A DNA stretch of 64,000 bases, from the NCBI RefSeq assembly GCF_014055005.1, contig NZ_CP059570.1, positions 1,426,001 to 1,490,000 of the forward strand. Reading direction: 5' to 3'. The notes below the pieces were generated by a model. That model was not told the origin of the DNA and did not search any database. It saw only the letters and a list, made by a program, of their open reading frames with translations. The position numbers and the translations under genes are program-made. Shown one piece after another: positions 58,001 to 64,000 of the stretch (position 1 is its first letter; every line of letters begins with the position of its first letter). Source of the DNA: Neisseria dentiae (GTDB taxonomy: Bacteria > Pseudomonadota > Gammaproteobacteria > Burkholderiales > Neisseriaceae).

Positions 58001-59480
58001 GACTATTCAGGAATTTTTCAACCCTAGCCCATGACCGCTTTCCTTGATGCTTGTTTGTGCTTGATGGCAGGCTAACCCACTCATCGCCAAGTTTGTTAAT
58101 GGCTGCCTTATAGTTTCCATTGAGAACGTCATTAAGCGCTCCGCGCTGATGAATCAATGCAACCGCCGCCGCGTCTTGACTGGCAGGGTTCATATCTGTG
58201 AATCCGTATTGTTTCTGAAGTCCGCGCCAAGTTTTGCCTACAATCTGATAGCGTCCAAAAGCCGTGCTTGCTCCATCACCTGTTACAAGCCCTACTTTAT
58301 TGGGGTGTTTGCCTAAGTCGTTAATACGGCCACCGCCGACAAGCGTATTGTATCCGTGCTTTTCCGTTCCCTCTGTGTGGGAAATAAGGTTAAGCATTTT
58401 CCGCATATTCGGATTTTGTGAAATCGCCCGTAAATCATTAATGGTTTTCGGTGATGCTTGTCTGTATTTGATATTCTGTTGCGTAGCTTGTCGCACAGTC
58501 GGTATATCGTTGCGCGTCTTCATGCCACCGCCGACAACGCTGTCTTTCAGAAACTGGTTGACCTGATTGGCATTGCCTGATTGCGGCTTATCAAGTTCCG
58601 CCATCAATCTTTTATAGCGGTTAGACTTATTTCCGCCAACAGCTTCCGCCGCCGCATTGGATACCGAACCGATAGCAACGTTACCACCACCAGCAACCAG
58701 CGAAGAAACAAGCGTAGAACGCGCCGCATCAAGACGGCTGTCTTGGTAATCCTGCAACCAGTTATCATTGGTTTGTGAATCAATGTATGCGCCCTTGATA
58801 AAGTCTTGACCAAGCGTTGCCAACTGCTCGCCGCCAGCTTCGCCCAATGCGTATTTCAGGGGCGACTTAATCAGGCTTGCAACTGGGCTGCTTGTTTTGA
58901 ACGCATCAACTAATGCGCCAGCGGGAAGTTTCTCCGTTGCCGTTTCGATGGCCGTCTGATTGCCAGCATAAGACAAGGCGTTAAGCGGTGATAAACCAGC
59001 CTGCCGCGCATTACCATACTCTGTGAATCCAGTTTGTGCGCCCATGCCGCCATACATAATAGCGGGGTTTTTGGTTGCAACGGCTGCGGCTGTAAGCGGT
59101 GCGGTCGCGCCAAGGCTGTTAATGCCTTGACCGACATCACGGCCAATAGCTGTTTGGTAGTTTGCTGTTGCGCCTGATTGGATTCGCGCCGCGTCTTTGC
59201 TGCCCTGATTAGCCGCATCTTGCAACCAATAGCCGACAACGGGTAACGCGCCAAGCGGCGTGTAATCTCGCAACATTTGGTTAATGCCGGCATTTGCAGA
59301 TACTGCGCCGCCGCCGATACCACGCGCAAATGTTGCAGGTGCCTGAACAACCGCACGCGCAACATCACCGCCAGCATCGCCAAAAGCATTTTGCGCCCAT
59401 CGAACCAAACTTGCCGATGTGTCGTCCATTCCCTCCACACCGTCAAGCATTGCCATCATTTTTTTATGGTAACTGCTCAT
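52038..59480 (-). CDS. Giant polyvalent virion protein (lysozyme, ParB-like, nuclease-like, peptidase-like and ADP-ribosyltransferase-like domains)
   Basis: A 2480-residue protein from ATG 59480 (AAAAGGATG upstream). Domains in order, residues approximate: 356-490 lambda-type lysozyme (LISHTEGTEKHGYNTLVGGG); 550-890 DdrB/ParB-like (DRSRAASQVQINQIANNL, IIGGNGRVMAINQAY); 1003-1130 MuF-C/barnase-EndoU-like fold (PLRLVEGKVIAGQTNHPLMT); 1290 HELAH zinc-peptidase motif; 1468-1698 ADP-ribosyltransferase-like (LVVYHGTNSYGFNIFDS, ending in DIYVAFNSNQIKSATGNNGQ); then a helical C-terminus with a membrane segment near 2220. Such proteins are injected with the genome to breach the wall and disarm the host. 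The 1468-1698 stretch is strikingly AT-rich. Confidence 0.82.
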   Translation of the reverse strand: MSSYHKKMMAMLDGVEGMDDTSASLVRWAQNAFGDAGGDVARAVVQAPATFARGIGGGAVSANAGINQMLRDYTPLGALPVVGYWLQDAANQGSKDAARIQSGATANYQTAIGRDVGQGINSLGATAPLTAAAVATKNPAIMYGGMGAQTGFTEYGNARQAGLSPLNALSYAGNQTAIETATEKLPAGALVDAFKTSSPVASLIKSPLKYALGEAGGEQLATLGQDFIKGAYIDSQTNDNWLQDYQDSRLDAARSTLVSSLVAGGGNVAIGSVSNAAAEAVGGNKSNRYKRLMAELDKPQSGNANQVNQFLKDSVVGGGMKTRNDIPTVRQATQQNIKYRQASPKTINDLRAISQNPNMRKMLNLISHTEGTEKHGYNTLVGGGRINDLGKHPNKVGLVTGDGASTAFGRYQIVGKTWRGLQKQYGFTDMNPASQDAAAVALIHQRGALNDVLNGNYKAAINKLGDEWVSLPSSTNKHQGKRSWARVEKFLNSQGAGIESNGQPFVQNGLDDDMPIQGANMYDDNQSNIMRNSAKEQEDAARAIAASAEEQAYQARRAGRATRVFLDGKMQDATLELMDADELTPAVANTDNQYRDRSRAASQVQINQIANNLEPELLGDSKQIDSGAPTLAADGQTIIGGNGRVMAINQAYEQGNGDNYRQYLVDNAEQFGLNPDDIAGMNKPILVRRFVDASIDTNKAAVASNEGGWLGMSALEQARVDAERLPDFGTFVPADNGELNTPANRGFIRDFVGSMPTTVQAQMIGADGQLSQDGVRRFRNAMLYSAYGNSPALSRMVESTDAGMKNMVNAMMQVAPTIAKAKNHIKDGAMHSADISDDIVSAVEKINQIHESGGSVADYLAQQGMFEDDLSPVARELVAFFDEHRRSAKAITTLLKNYYDLLAAQGNPADADMFGGDARAPDKQQLLNESINTYERQHGKQQQRDIFTDGQSESNAAVGEPVSETEQQPAGSRSDETGVGENTGGTEERNRESSGIIYSRSEPTRTKYEQRIDELFNGAKADKFGGVTVLDRADILDMLGYGDMPLRLVEGKVIAGQTNHPLMTADVWKKIPDWVDSPAMVFDSDTVDGRLVFIAPEKVRGNDVRIVIEPKGDELQAHMLVNAYDKDTSSPYLRWANDRLLRYVDKTKAARINERFGLRLPDILKNPSLAPSAQIHGMDRGNTKDLRLGKILTEKNLQGYRKNNPDKRFERGESRPSEISSERIAELESAVVAAIGKKNAAMIDIVSRTDVSRPDNAQDLLNAQGWFDPQTGRITLIAENIQNEDTAKFVAWHELAHKKIRVDGFDKWQSLFKQADGNAAVKRLTDAIMKQRRGDKDAAAVNRIAAVEEAIAELYAAKQENNIEALERKYGITMPAAFKDGLDGYLSRVVNRIKNILKDVLGISRETFSDGQVFGLLKRVDSIDAGQYFAEERKVNEQYSRASDDEKIAYEKARDAGETELTFGQWKQVRTPEFKSWFGDWENDPENSSKVINPRTGEPLVVYHGTNSYGFNIFDSRKTKGVYFSSVEKVAKSYDFGSIGGVYDVFLNIRNPGIVDFHGSKWDKYVSPESRTYGEFIVINQYNEFEARFDNLNDAEKYANENTDYDEDFILSVINEKNANEIYGIPTGKQKYSTTEDLSVSAKSKGKDGSIFKNTSDNSDYEVDTISDIYVAFNSNQIKSATGNNGQFSADNDDILYSSGNTDMSKKERVLFNELGELQIGLAAYNKLGEVIKPLASKAGLANGYHENFTQYMRDHMASINAAGRTAKQIAEMGKKLTESERKLLSDVLEKELPEGAEVTPKIQELADTVRTIFNQQTDDLVALEMVSKESAERFRDTYLPRMYNKIDMLPESIDKMQKQFNRALRGGLGKAIAGKHLKGRGLFKEVNRGEVEKYEAQGFEIREDYGTKGQKANKVLMWRDFTREERTAMGEERDAMLRFSVGYIRTQSDIAKGMLFKRIASDENLASITPVDGWVRVSDAVIADTGGVKRYGALAGMYVHPHVEVALRNQFYVDGVMQKIWRSMLGWWKITKTVYNPVAHVNNVVSNIVMTQTAGATPKDIAAGAIAVKDKNALYQEALEHGLVGEAVDVAGIKEMFVGINNVSDGQLTDLLITRAIKLADKLTGQVVSKTAKFAQDSYRAEDEVFRMALYKMARDRGLNPKEAADYAYTFMFDYADVPPTIRKVRDLGILPFISYTYKAVPAMARLALTRPHRMLAVTLLMYGINAMSYLLMGEDADEEEERENMPEYQKGYTIFGTPKLIRLPWNDLDGKPMFIDVYRWLPLGDFADTQNQMGGIPLPQWLTPNGPVINHTLALLANKDTFTGKEVVKDYQSTEEKAKTYGKWLASQWLPASVGVPYSYHTNNVLDGLKNQFEGTKFADVLEYMGYTGTDSRGDGKQLYRAALGSVGVKIRGEDPAELKARKARYIRYQIREAQADMRRISRDNRLTDDSKRSKIESRREHIKELQRQLGRRESETD

Positions 59481-59521
59481 ATCATCATCCTTTTTATCAA
59501 TGTCGGCATATTGCCAAATCC

Positions 59522-59540
59522 TTAATCGGTTTCCGATAGG
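59522..59540 (-). promoter_or_regulatory. Phage intergenic motif, copy B
   Basis: CGGAAACCGATTAAGG on the minus strand, between the scaffold-gene terminator and the polyvalent-protein gene. Confidence 0.5.
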
Positions 59541-59544
59541 CATT

Positions 59545-59568
59545 AAAAAACCGCTATGTAGGCGGTTT
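59545..59568 (-). terminator. Terminator after the scaffold-like gene
   Basis: AAACCGC and GCGGTTT pair across 7 nt, followed by TTTTAAT on the minus strand. Confidence 0.85.
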
Positions 59569-59574
59569 GGTTTG

Positions 59575-60552
59575 TTAGCCCTCTAAGGCTGCGCTGATTG
59601 CATCTTCAAGCGTTCGCGGCTCATGCGCGCCGCCTGATTGTCGTCCGCTTCGTAACGGGTTAACGCGCTGTTGAACGGGCTGCATTGATGCTTTCAGACC
59701 TTGGTAATAGCTTTGCAATGCGCCAACCCACATAGACGGGTGAATGTTGGTAAGATTCTTTCTGGCATAGTCTGTTAATTTCGGCTCAATTTCAGGCCAC
59801 ATCAAATCAGTTTTAGCCATGCGCATACTGAACTGTTCAACGCCTTGAATTGCCTGATTGCGAATAGCCTGTTCATTCATCATTTGTTGCTGTTGCTGAA
59901 TGTATGCCTGCTGCTGTTGTCGTTGCGCCTGCTCAAGCTGCTGTTGCTGCCATCGCGCCGCCGCAACTTCACGGGCTGTTTCCTCGTCAAGCTCCATATC
60001 GGTAACGCGCTGTTTTAAGTCGCCGTAGTTTTCCATCAGCAAGCCGCCCAAGCTGCGCCCGCTCAATGCCTCGAACTGTGCTACCTGTTGGCGCAAGTAT
60101 TGTTCAACACGGTCATAATCACCGTTCTTAACGGCTTTTGCATAATCAAACAACTGCGAAACTTCACCAGCATCATTACAGCTTTCTTGGGCAAGACGCT
60201 GGAACTCTTGATAAGACGCGGCAATCTGCTGCACCTCCGCATCCTTGGCGCGGCGTTCCCGCACTTCGTTTGCAAGCGCCTGAAAACGTTCGTTTGCCTT
60301 TTGTCCTAAGCCATCAGGTGGCGTTAAGTCTTCGTCAACCTGCGGCTGTTCGGGCTGCTTGCTTTCTTCTTTCTGTTCGGGCTTTGATTCTTTGGCGGGC
60401 AGGCCGTCTAAATCTGCTGCATCTTCCGTACTTTCATCGCCGCCAAGCGCGGAATCAATTACGGATTCCAGCGATTCATCAGGCTGATTGCCTGCATCTT
60501 CGCCTGTGTCTTCGGTGTTGTTGTCGTGGCTTAAAACGTCTTCTGTCGTCAT
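59575..60552 (-). CDS. Scaffolding-like protein
   Basis: A 325-residue protein from ATG 60552 (AAGGAG upstream), one base after the portal stop. The N-terminal third is very acidic (DNNTEDTGEDAGNQPDESLE), the centre is a coiled coil with a long glutamine run (WQQQQLEQAQRQQQQAYIQQ), and the C-terminus is basic and helical. This composition and the place after the portal fit a capsid scaffold. No protease motif is seen, so the scaffold would be recycled or cut by another protein. Confidence 0.72.
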   Translation of the reverse strand: MTTEDVLSHDNNTEDTGEDAGNQPDESLESVIDSALGGDESTEDAADLDGLPAKESKPEQKEESKQPEQPQVDEDLTPPDGLGQKANERFQALANEVRERRAKDAEVQQIAASYQEFQRLAQESCNDAGEVSQLFDYAKAVKNGDYDRVEQYLRQQVAQFEALSGRSLGGLLMENYGDLKQRVTDMELDEETAREVAAARWQQQQLEQAQRQQQQAYIQQQQQMMNEQAIRNQAIQGVEQFSMRMAKTDLMWPEIEPKLTDYARKNLTNIHPSMWVGALQSYYQGLKASMQPVQQRVNPLRSGRQSGGAHEPRTLEDAISAALEG

Positions 60553-60553
60553 G

Positions 60554-62449
60554 CTACATGGCTCCTTGTTGCTCAACTTGTTCTAACGGGTTTGCGACCT
60601 GCTGCATTTGCATCTGCATTTGCTGTTGCGTAATCATATCAGCTTGAAAGTCTGGAATAAATTCATCAAGGTTAATTCTTTCGTCAAATCGGTTAAGTGT
60701 CTCTTCCAGCATCTTACGCAACGCCATAGCCAGCGAGTTTTGCCCTGATTGGATAAGCTGCGCCATCTGCATAATGTTCTGCTGGAACACGGGCAGGAAT
60801 TGCGTCCATTGCTCGCGCTCTTGGAATTTATTAGGCTTGCTCATGCTGCCAGCCTTAATATCCACCGATAAGTAACGGTATGCGGTATCAATATCAAGGT
60901 TCTGCCAAAATGAATCCGCACCAAGAATGCGGGCTACTTCTTCAGGCGTATAGCTGCGCACAAGGATTTCAAGCGCGTATCGGCTCATATCGCGCATCAC
61001 GTCTTCCATCACATCTTGGCGTTCCGAAATCCCCGACTGCATACCCATAGACATAATTTCGGCTTCCGTTGCAGTCTTTGCTTTGTTGATGTAGCCACGC
61101 GCCGCATCGCCTGACCGTGTGGTCATCTCAACATCACGGAATACCATAGACGGGTCAAACAGGCTTTGATTGACTTGCGGAATGGGCAATTGTTGGAAAT
61201 TACTTGAAATAGGCTGATTGGGGTTTACATTAACCGCCAGCCATGTGCCATGCTCATCATCTCTCAACGTCTGAATCATGCGGTTTGCATCGGTAGCGTT
61301 AAGGTCTCCACCTTTGGGTACTGCATATGTAGGCTTGTTATATTGGCGCACATCTCGTATTTGGCTCCGCATATGCGCATACTCATCTTGGTAGTCAATG
61401 AGTGTTTCCACATCGCTCAACGGCCAAAACCGCCCGTCAACATGGTTAAATGCAAGGCAGAAAAAAGGATAGAAACGCTCACCGGTAAGCTGCGGTCGGT
61501 AAGGTTCGCGGGCAAACTCTTTTGCGCCACGGGCAAAGGTATAAACGTGGCCTGATTTTTTATCCCACACTTCCCAAACCTCAAGCATAACGTCTTCTGT
61601 CTGCTCGTCTGATTTGTAACTGTTTTCGGTTTTGTTTCGGCTGAAACGCTTGGCAGAAGGCGGTATTTCGCTCTTGCCGAACATCTTCATATAGTCGTCG
61701 CCACTAATCCATACACGCTGCGCAATGGCGTTGGCGTTGGCGTATTCCGATATTTCCTTGATGCTGTCATCAAGCACAAAAACATCTTCGCTTGCCAAGC
61801 GGTCGATAACAAAACCCTTTTGAATGAAAAGCTCGCCCATGCCCATAAGGCTTGCTTCAACATTCTGCATTTGTACTTCCAATTCTTCTTTGATTAAGTC
61901 GTGTTCAGTTCCCGCATCTTCCAGCTTTTCAGACAATGCCTTGATTTCTGCCACATTGTCTTGTGCGTCGGGCATACGGTCATGCTGGATAGGGTCGCTG
62001 CCATAATCATCTTGCAGGCTAACCTTTAACCAACCCACCCCTGTTGTAAGTGTTGATAACAGGCAAGACTTCATCTTGCGCTTAAGGTCTGTTTCTACAA
62101 CCAGTTCACGCTGTACAAGCTGTTCGGCTGTCTTGGCAAACTCAACCCAGATATTGCCATTACTAGCAGCAGAAGCTGCAACCGCACTAGGCCGTATCTC
62201 AATTTCAGGGTTTTTGGCATACAAAGCAGGTACAAGGCTTGATAGCGTCGAGAAAATCAAATAAGGATTCACTTTTCGCTTTTCCGTCTTGCAGCTTAAA
62301 TCAACAGAGTCACGGCACTTTTTAAACACCCTGTGTTGCTTATCGGCGTCTTTCAGCGCACGTTCAACTTCCTTATTCCATTTTTTCAGCGTGGCATTAT
62401 CGCCGCCGCTTTTTCCGTCTTTCTGGTCGTCTTTTAAAATATTATCCAT
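60554..62449 (-). CDS. Portal protein
   Basis: A 631-residue protein of the P22/BPP-1-like portal type: KCRDSVDLSCKTEKRKVNPY, LSSLVPALYAKNPEIEIRPS near the start, DYQDEYAHMRSQIRDVRQYN in the crown/stem region, and a Gln/Met-rich C-terminus. It forms the dodecameric ring for DNA entry and exit. Size is on the large side as in podoviruses. It follows the terminase with a 52-bp gap that carries motif copy A and is followed immediately by the scaffold gene. Confidence 0.88.
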   Translation of the reverse strand: MDNILKDDQKDGKSGGDNATLKKWNKEVERALKDADKQHRVFKKCRDSVDLSCKTEKRKVNPYLIFSTLSSLVPALYAKNPEIEIRPSAVAASAASNGNIWVEFAKTAEQLVQRELVVETDLKRKMKSCLLSTLTTGVGWLKVSLQDDYGSDPIQHDRMPDAQDNVAEIKALSEKLEDAGTEHDLIKEELEVQMQNVEASLMGMGELFIQKGFVIDRLASEDVFVLDDSIKEISEYANANAIAQRVWISGDDYMKMFGKSEIPPSAKRFSRNKTENSYKSDEQTEDVMLEVWEVWDKKSGHVYTFARGAKEFAREPYRPQLTGERFYPFFCLAFNHVDGRFWPLSDVETLIDYQDEYAHMRSQIRDVRQYNKPTYAVPKGGDLNATDANRMIQTLRDDEHGTWLAVNVNPNQPISSNFQQLPIPQVNQSLFDPSMVFRDVEMTTRSGDAARGYINKAKTATEAEIMSMGMQSGISERQDVMEDVMRDMSRYALEILVRSYTPEEVARILGADSFWQNLDIDTAYRYLSVDIKAGSMSKPNKFQEREQWTQFLPVFQQNIMQMAQLIQSGQNSLAMALRKMLEETLNRFDERINLDEFIPDFQADMITQQQMQMQMQQVANPLEQVEQQGAM

Positions 62450-62491
62450 GTCTGCACCATACGTTTAAATGCTTATAATTGTGTGATTTTT

Positions 62492-62510
62492 TTAATCGGT
62501 TTCACGATTC
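62492..62510 (-). promoter_or_regulatory. Phage intergenic motif, copy A
   Basis: CGTGAAACCGATTAAAAAAA on the minus strand, overlapping the terminase stop codon and upstream of the portal. Confidence 0.5.
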
Positions 62511-63941
62511 AATCCGCAACCATGCGGGCATCGATTCTTTCCGTTTCGGCTTGCTCGCTGCCAGAACGCGGGTCATACACAAATAACGCAGCGTATCGGC
62601 TGCGTGGTCTTCCATACTTGAATCTATGTCTTCGGCATTATGACCGTCATGTTGCAATGCGGGTAGCGTTCGTATCAGGTGTAGGCAGGTGTCAAAGATG
62701 TATAACAGCGGCTCGCCCTCGCTCTCATCTGTACCAGTCAGGCGGAGATGTATCTGTTGCCAGCCCGCTACACGTTTGTTATCCGCTGCCCAAAACTGCA
62801 CGCCGTTATTGCTCATGGTTTCGGCTATGCTCTCGCCGCCGTTTTGGCTGAAGATGGCAGGGTCTGCCACCATTTGCGCAAACCGCTCATCAAGTGATTT
62901 GCTCTTAATGCCTTTGGCAATCTCAAGCGCATTAAGCCGCAGCCCAACGTTAGGTTCACCATTACTGCCATACCACTCACGATAAATAACAATGGCATTT
63001 TTCGGAATGTATTTGCCAGTATCTGGGTTCCTGAACGTACCGTCTGAAACTGCTCCCCACAAGACACAAAACGGCTTTGCAAAGCCCCAGTCATGCGCCA
63101 TAATTCGCGGCCAGTAGTGCGGTATGGCAAACGGCCTGATAACGTGTCTTGCCCGCTCAAACTCGCTAAAGTACGCACCGTCGATAATATCCCAATCGCC
63201 GTTTTTCATGGCGGCTACAAGGGCGGGATTGCCTAGGCCGTCCAACCTATGTATGTAGTCGGGGTCATTTTGTAATAACGTTGGGTTGTCTTGCAGCTTG
63301 GCGGGGATATACTGCCGCAGCATACCGCCCTCTGATTTTGGTGTGCGCCATATCTCCATAGGTTTTGCAGAGTCTACAAACATAGACTTAACCCATTGAT
63401 GGCCGATATTGCCCGGATTGCTGCTGCACAAAATCAAAGGCAATTTGTGCTTATACTTGTCAGGCACTTTAAGCCCACCTAAACGCACACGACCGCGCAA
63501 AAACCTGAAAATGTTTTCGGTGAACAGGGTAAGCTCGTCAATCAGTAACACATGAATTTCCGCGCCCTGATACTTGTACATATCCTTTTCGTGCTGGCAA
63601 TGACTCAAATATATCTTTGCGCCGTTCCAAAATTCAAATATGCCCTTTGAATCGTTAAACTTGACATGGCCGCTATCGGTCAATGATGAAAGCATGGAAC
63701 GCAAACCGCTCACGCCCTCTAAATGGTTTTTTCTCAGGTCATCTGAAACACGGCGAAAGATATACACCTGTAAGCCCACAATTTCCATGCACAGCATTAT
63801 TGCCACGACGCGCATCAGGTGAGACTTACCGCCGCCCGCTGCCCCGCCGTAAAGCATCTCGTTTGCCTTGCTTAGGTAGGCCAAACTTTGCCGCTCATGC
63901 AGCTTTAAACGCATTTCAGCCATTTTGTGCCAATTATCCAT
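62502..63941 (-). CDS. Terminase large subunit
   Basis: A 479-residue DNA-packaging motor. Walker A is YGGAAGGGKSHLMRV near residue 35, Walker B VLLIDELTL, and the coupling motif LILCSSNPG follows. The C-terminal RNase H-like nuclease starts at IMAHDWGFAKP with the first catalytic Asp; ADTLRYLCM is near the end. Start at 63941 (MDNWHKMAEMRLKLHERQSL) has a weak ribosome site, so Met7 is also possible. The small subunit should lie to the right of the window; the last 59 bases are AT-rich and hold no gene. Confidence 0.92.
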   Translation of the reverse strand: MDNWHKMAEMRLKLHERQSLAYLSKANEMLYGGAAGGGKSHLMRVVAIMLCMEIVGLQVYIFRRVSDDLRKNHLEGVSGLRSMLSSLTDSGHVKFNDSKGIFEFWNGAKIYLSHCQHEKDMYKYQGAEIHVLLIDELTLFTENIFRFLRGRVRLGGLKVPDKYKHKLPLILCSSNPGNIGHQWVKSMFVDSAKPMEIWRTPKSEGGMLRQYIPAKLQDNPTLLQNDPDYIHRLDGLGNPALVAAMKNGDWDIIDGAYFSEFERARHVIRPFAIPHYWPRIMAHDWGFAKPFCVLWGAVSDGTFRNPDTGKYIPKNAIVIYREWYGSNGEPNVGLRLNALEIAKGIKSKSLDERFAQMVADPAIFSQNGGESIAETMSNNGVQFWAADNKRVAGWQQIHLRLTGTDESEGEPLLYIFDTCLHLIRTLPALQHDGHNAEDIDSSMEDHAADTLRYLCMTRVLAASKPKRKESMPAWLRIES

Positions 63942-64000
63942 ATAGGCATAATGCCATTATGTTTTAAAAAATATATTCAAAAAAGAATATTATTCTAATT

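Larger units (their letters stand above)
39780..64000 (-). mobile_element. Podovirus-like prophage integrated in ssrA, right end outside window
   Basis: All virion genes read on the minus strand: terminase, portal, scaffold-like, polyvalent protein, tail spike, lysis cassette, capsid, adaptor, nozzle and internal proteins. No tail tube, sheath or tape-measure gene is seen, so a short-tailed phage is likely. Uptake sequences are rare (about three in 24 kb). Integrase and control genes must lie to the right. Confidence 0.85.

Overview
The window is a chromosomal segment of a Neisseria-type bacterium. The 12-base uptake sequence AGGCCGTCTGAA and its complement occur dozens of times, often as inverted pairs acting as terminators. 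Correia-type repeats are present, and the recognisable chromosomal proteins (bfrA/bfrB, dld, recB, typA, mnmA, pcnB, bfd) are neisserial in type. The species cannot be fixed from sequence alone.

Region 1 (1-9136): an integrative element whose integrase abuts the 3' end of tRNA-Leu(UAG). Away from the tRNA it carries a P4-type tyrosine integrase, an AT-rich gene of unknown function, an AlpA-type regulator, a chain of small translationally coupled genes, a zinc-ribbon/Toprim primase, a DUF927 helicase, a 12-copy iteron array that looks like its replication origin, and an SSB-like gene. The far end lies outside the window. At the left edge a hicA toxin gene is split by a 113-bp MITE. The layout recalls P4-like or Gram-negative PICI-like satellites; no packaging-hijack gene is visible.

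Region 2 (9137-39770): chromosomal housekeeping DNA. It holds ribA, a succinate/acetate CoA-transferase, an alcohol dehydrogenase, a yqjD-yqjE-yqjK-like envelope operon, dld, a phosphopantetheinyl transferase, crcB, purE, a CpoB-like lipoprotein, an O-methyltransferase, pcnB, a glutaredoxin-like gene, yihD, recB, bfrA-bfrB, typA, an NAD-dependent epimerase-like gene, ubiJ, purN, a DUF3108 gene, mnmA, fadD and bfd. Intergenic spaces are full of small repeats: about 79-bp double palindromes, Correia-like elements, two TA-flanked MITE families, and an IS3-family element that landed in the loop of the fadD terminator and was then hit by the 113-bp MITE.

Region 3 (39780-64000, continuing beyond): a prophage integrated at the 3' end of ssrA (tmRNA). 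Only the last 26 nt of ssrA are on this side, next to its native terminator. All phage genes read on the minus strand: large terminase, portal, scaffold-like protein, a 2480-residue polyvalent protein, a tail spike, holin, SAR-type lysozyme, nested Rz/Rz1 spanins, major capsid protein, adaptor, nozzle/beta-propeller protein and several internal-virion-like proteins. This suggests a podovirus, with BPP-1/Bcep22-like phages as the nearest type I can suggest. Five intergenic regions share the motif GAAACYRATTAA. The prophage is poor in uptake sequences while the tRNA-Leu element is rich in them.
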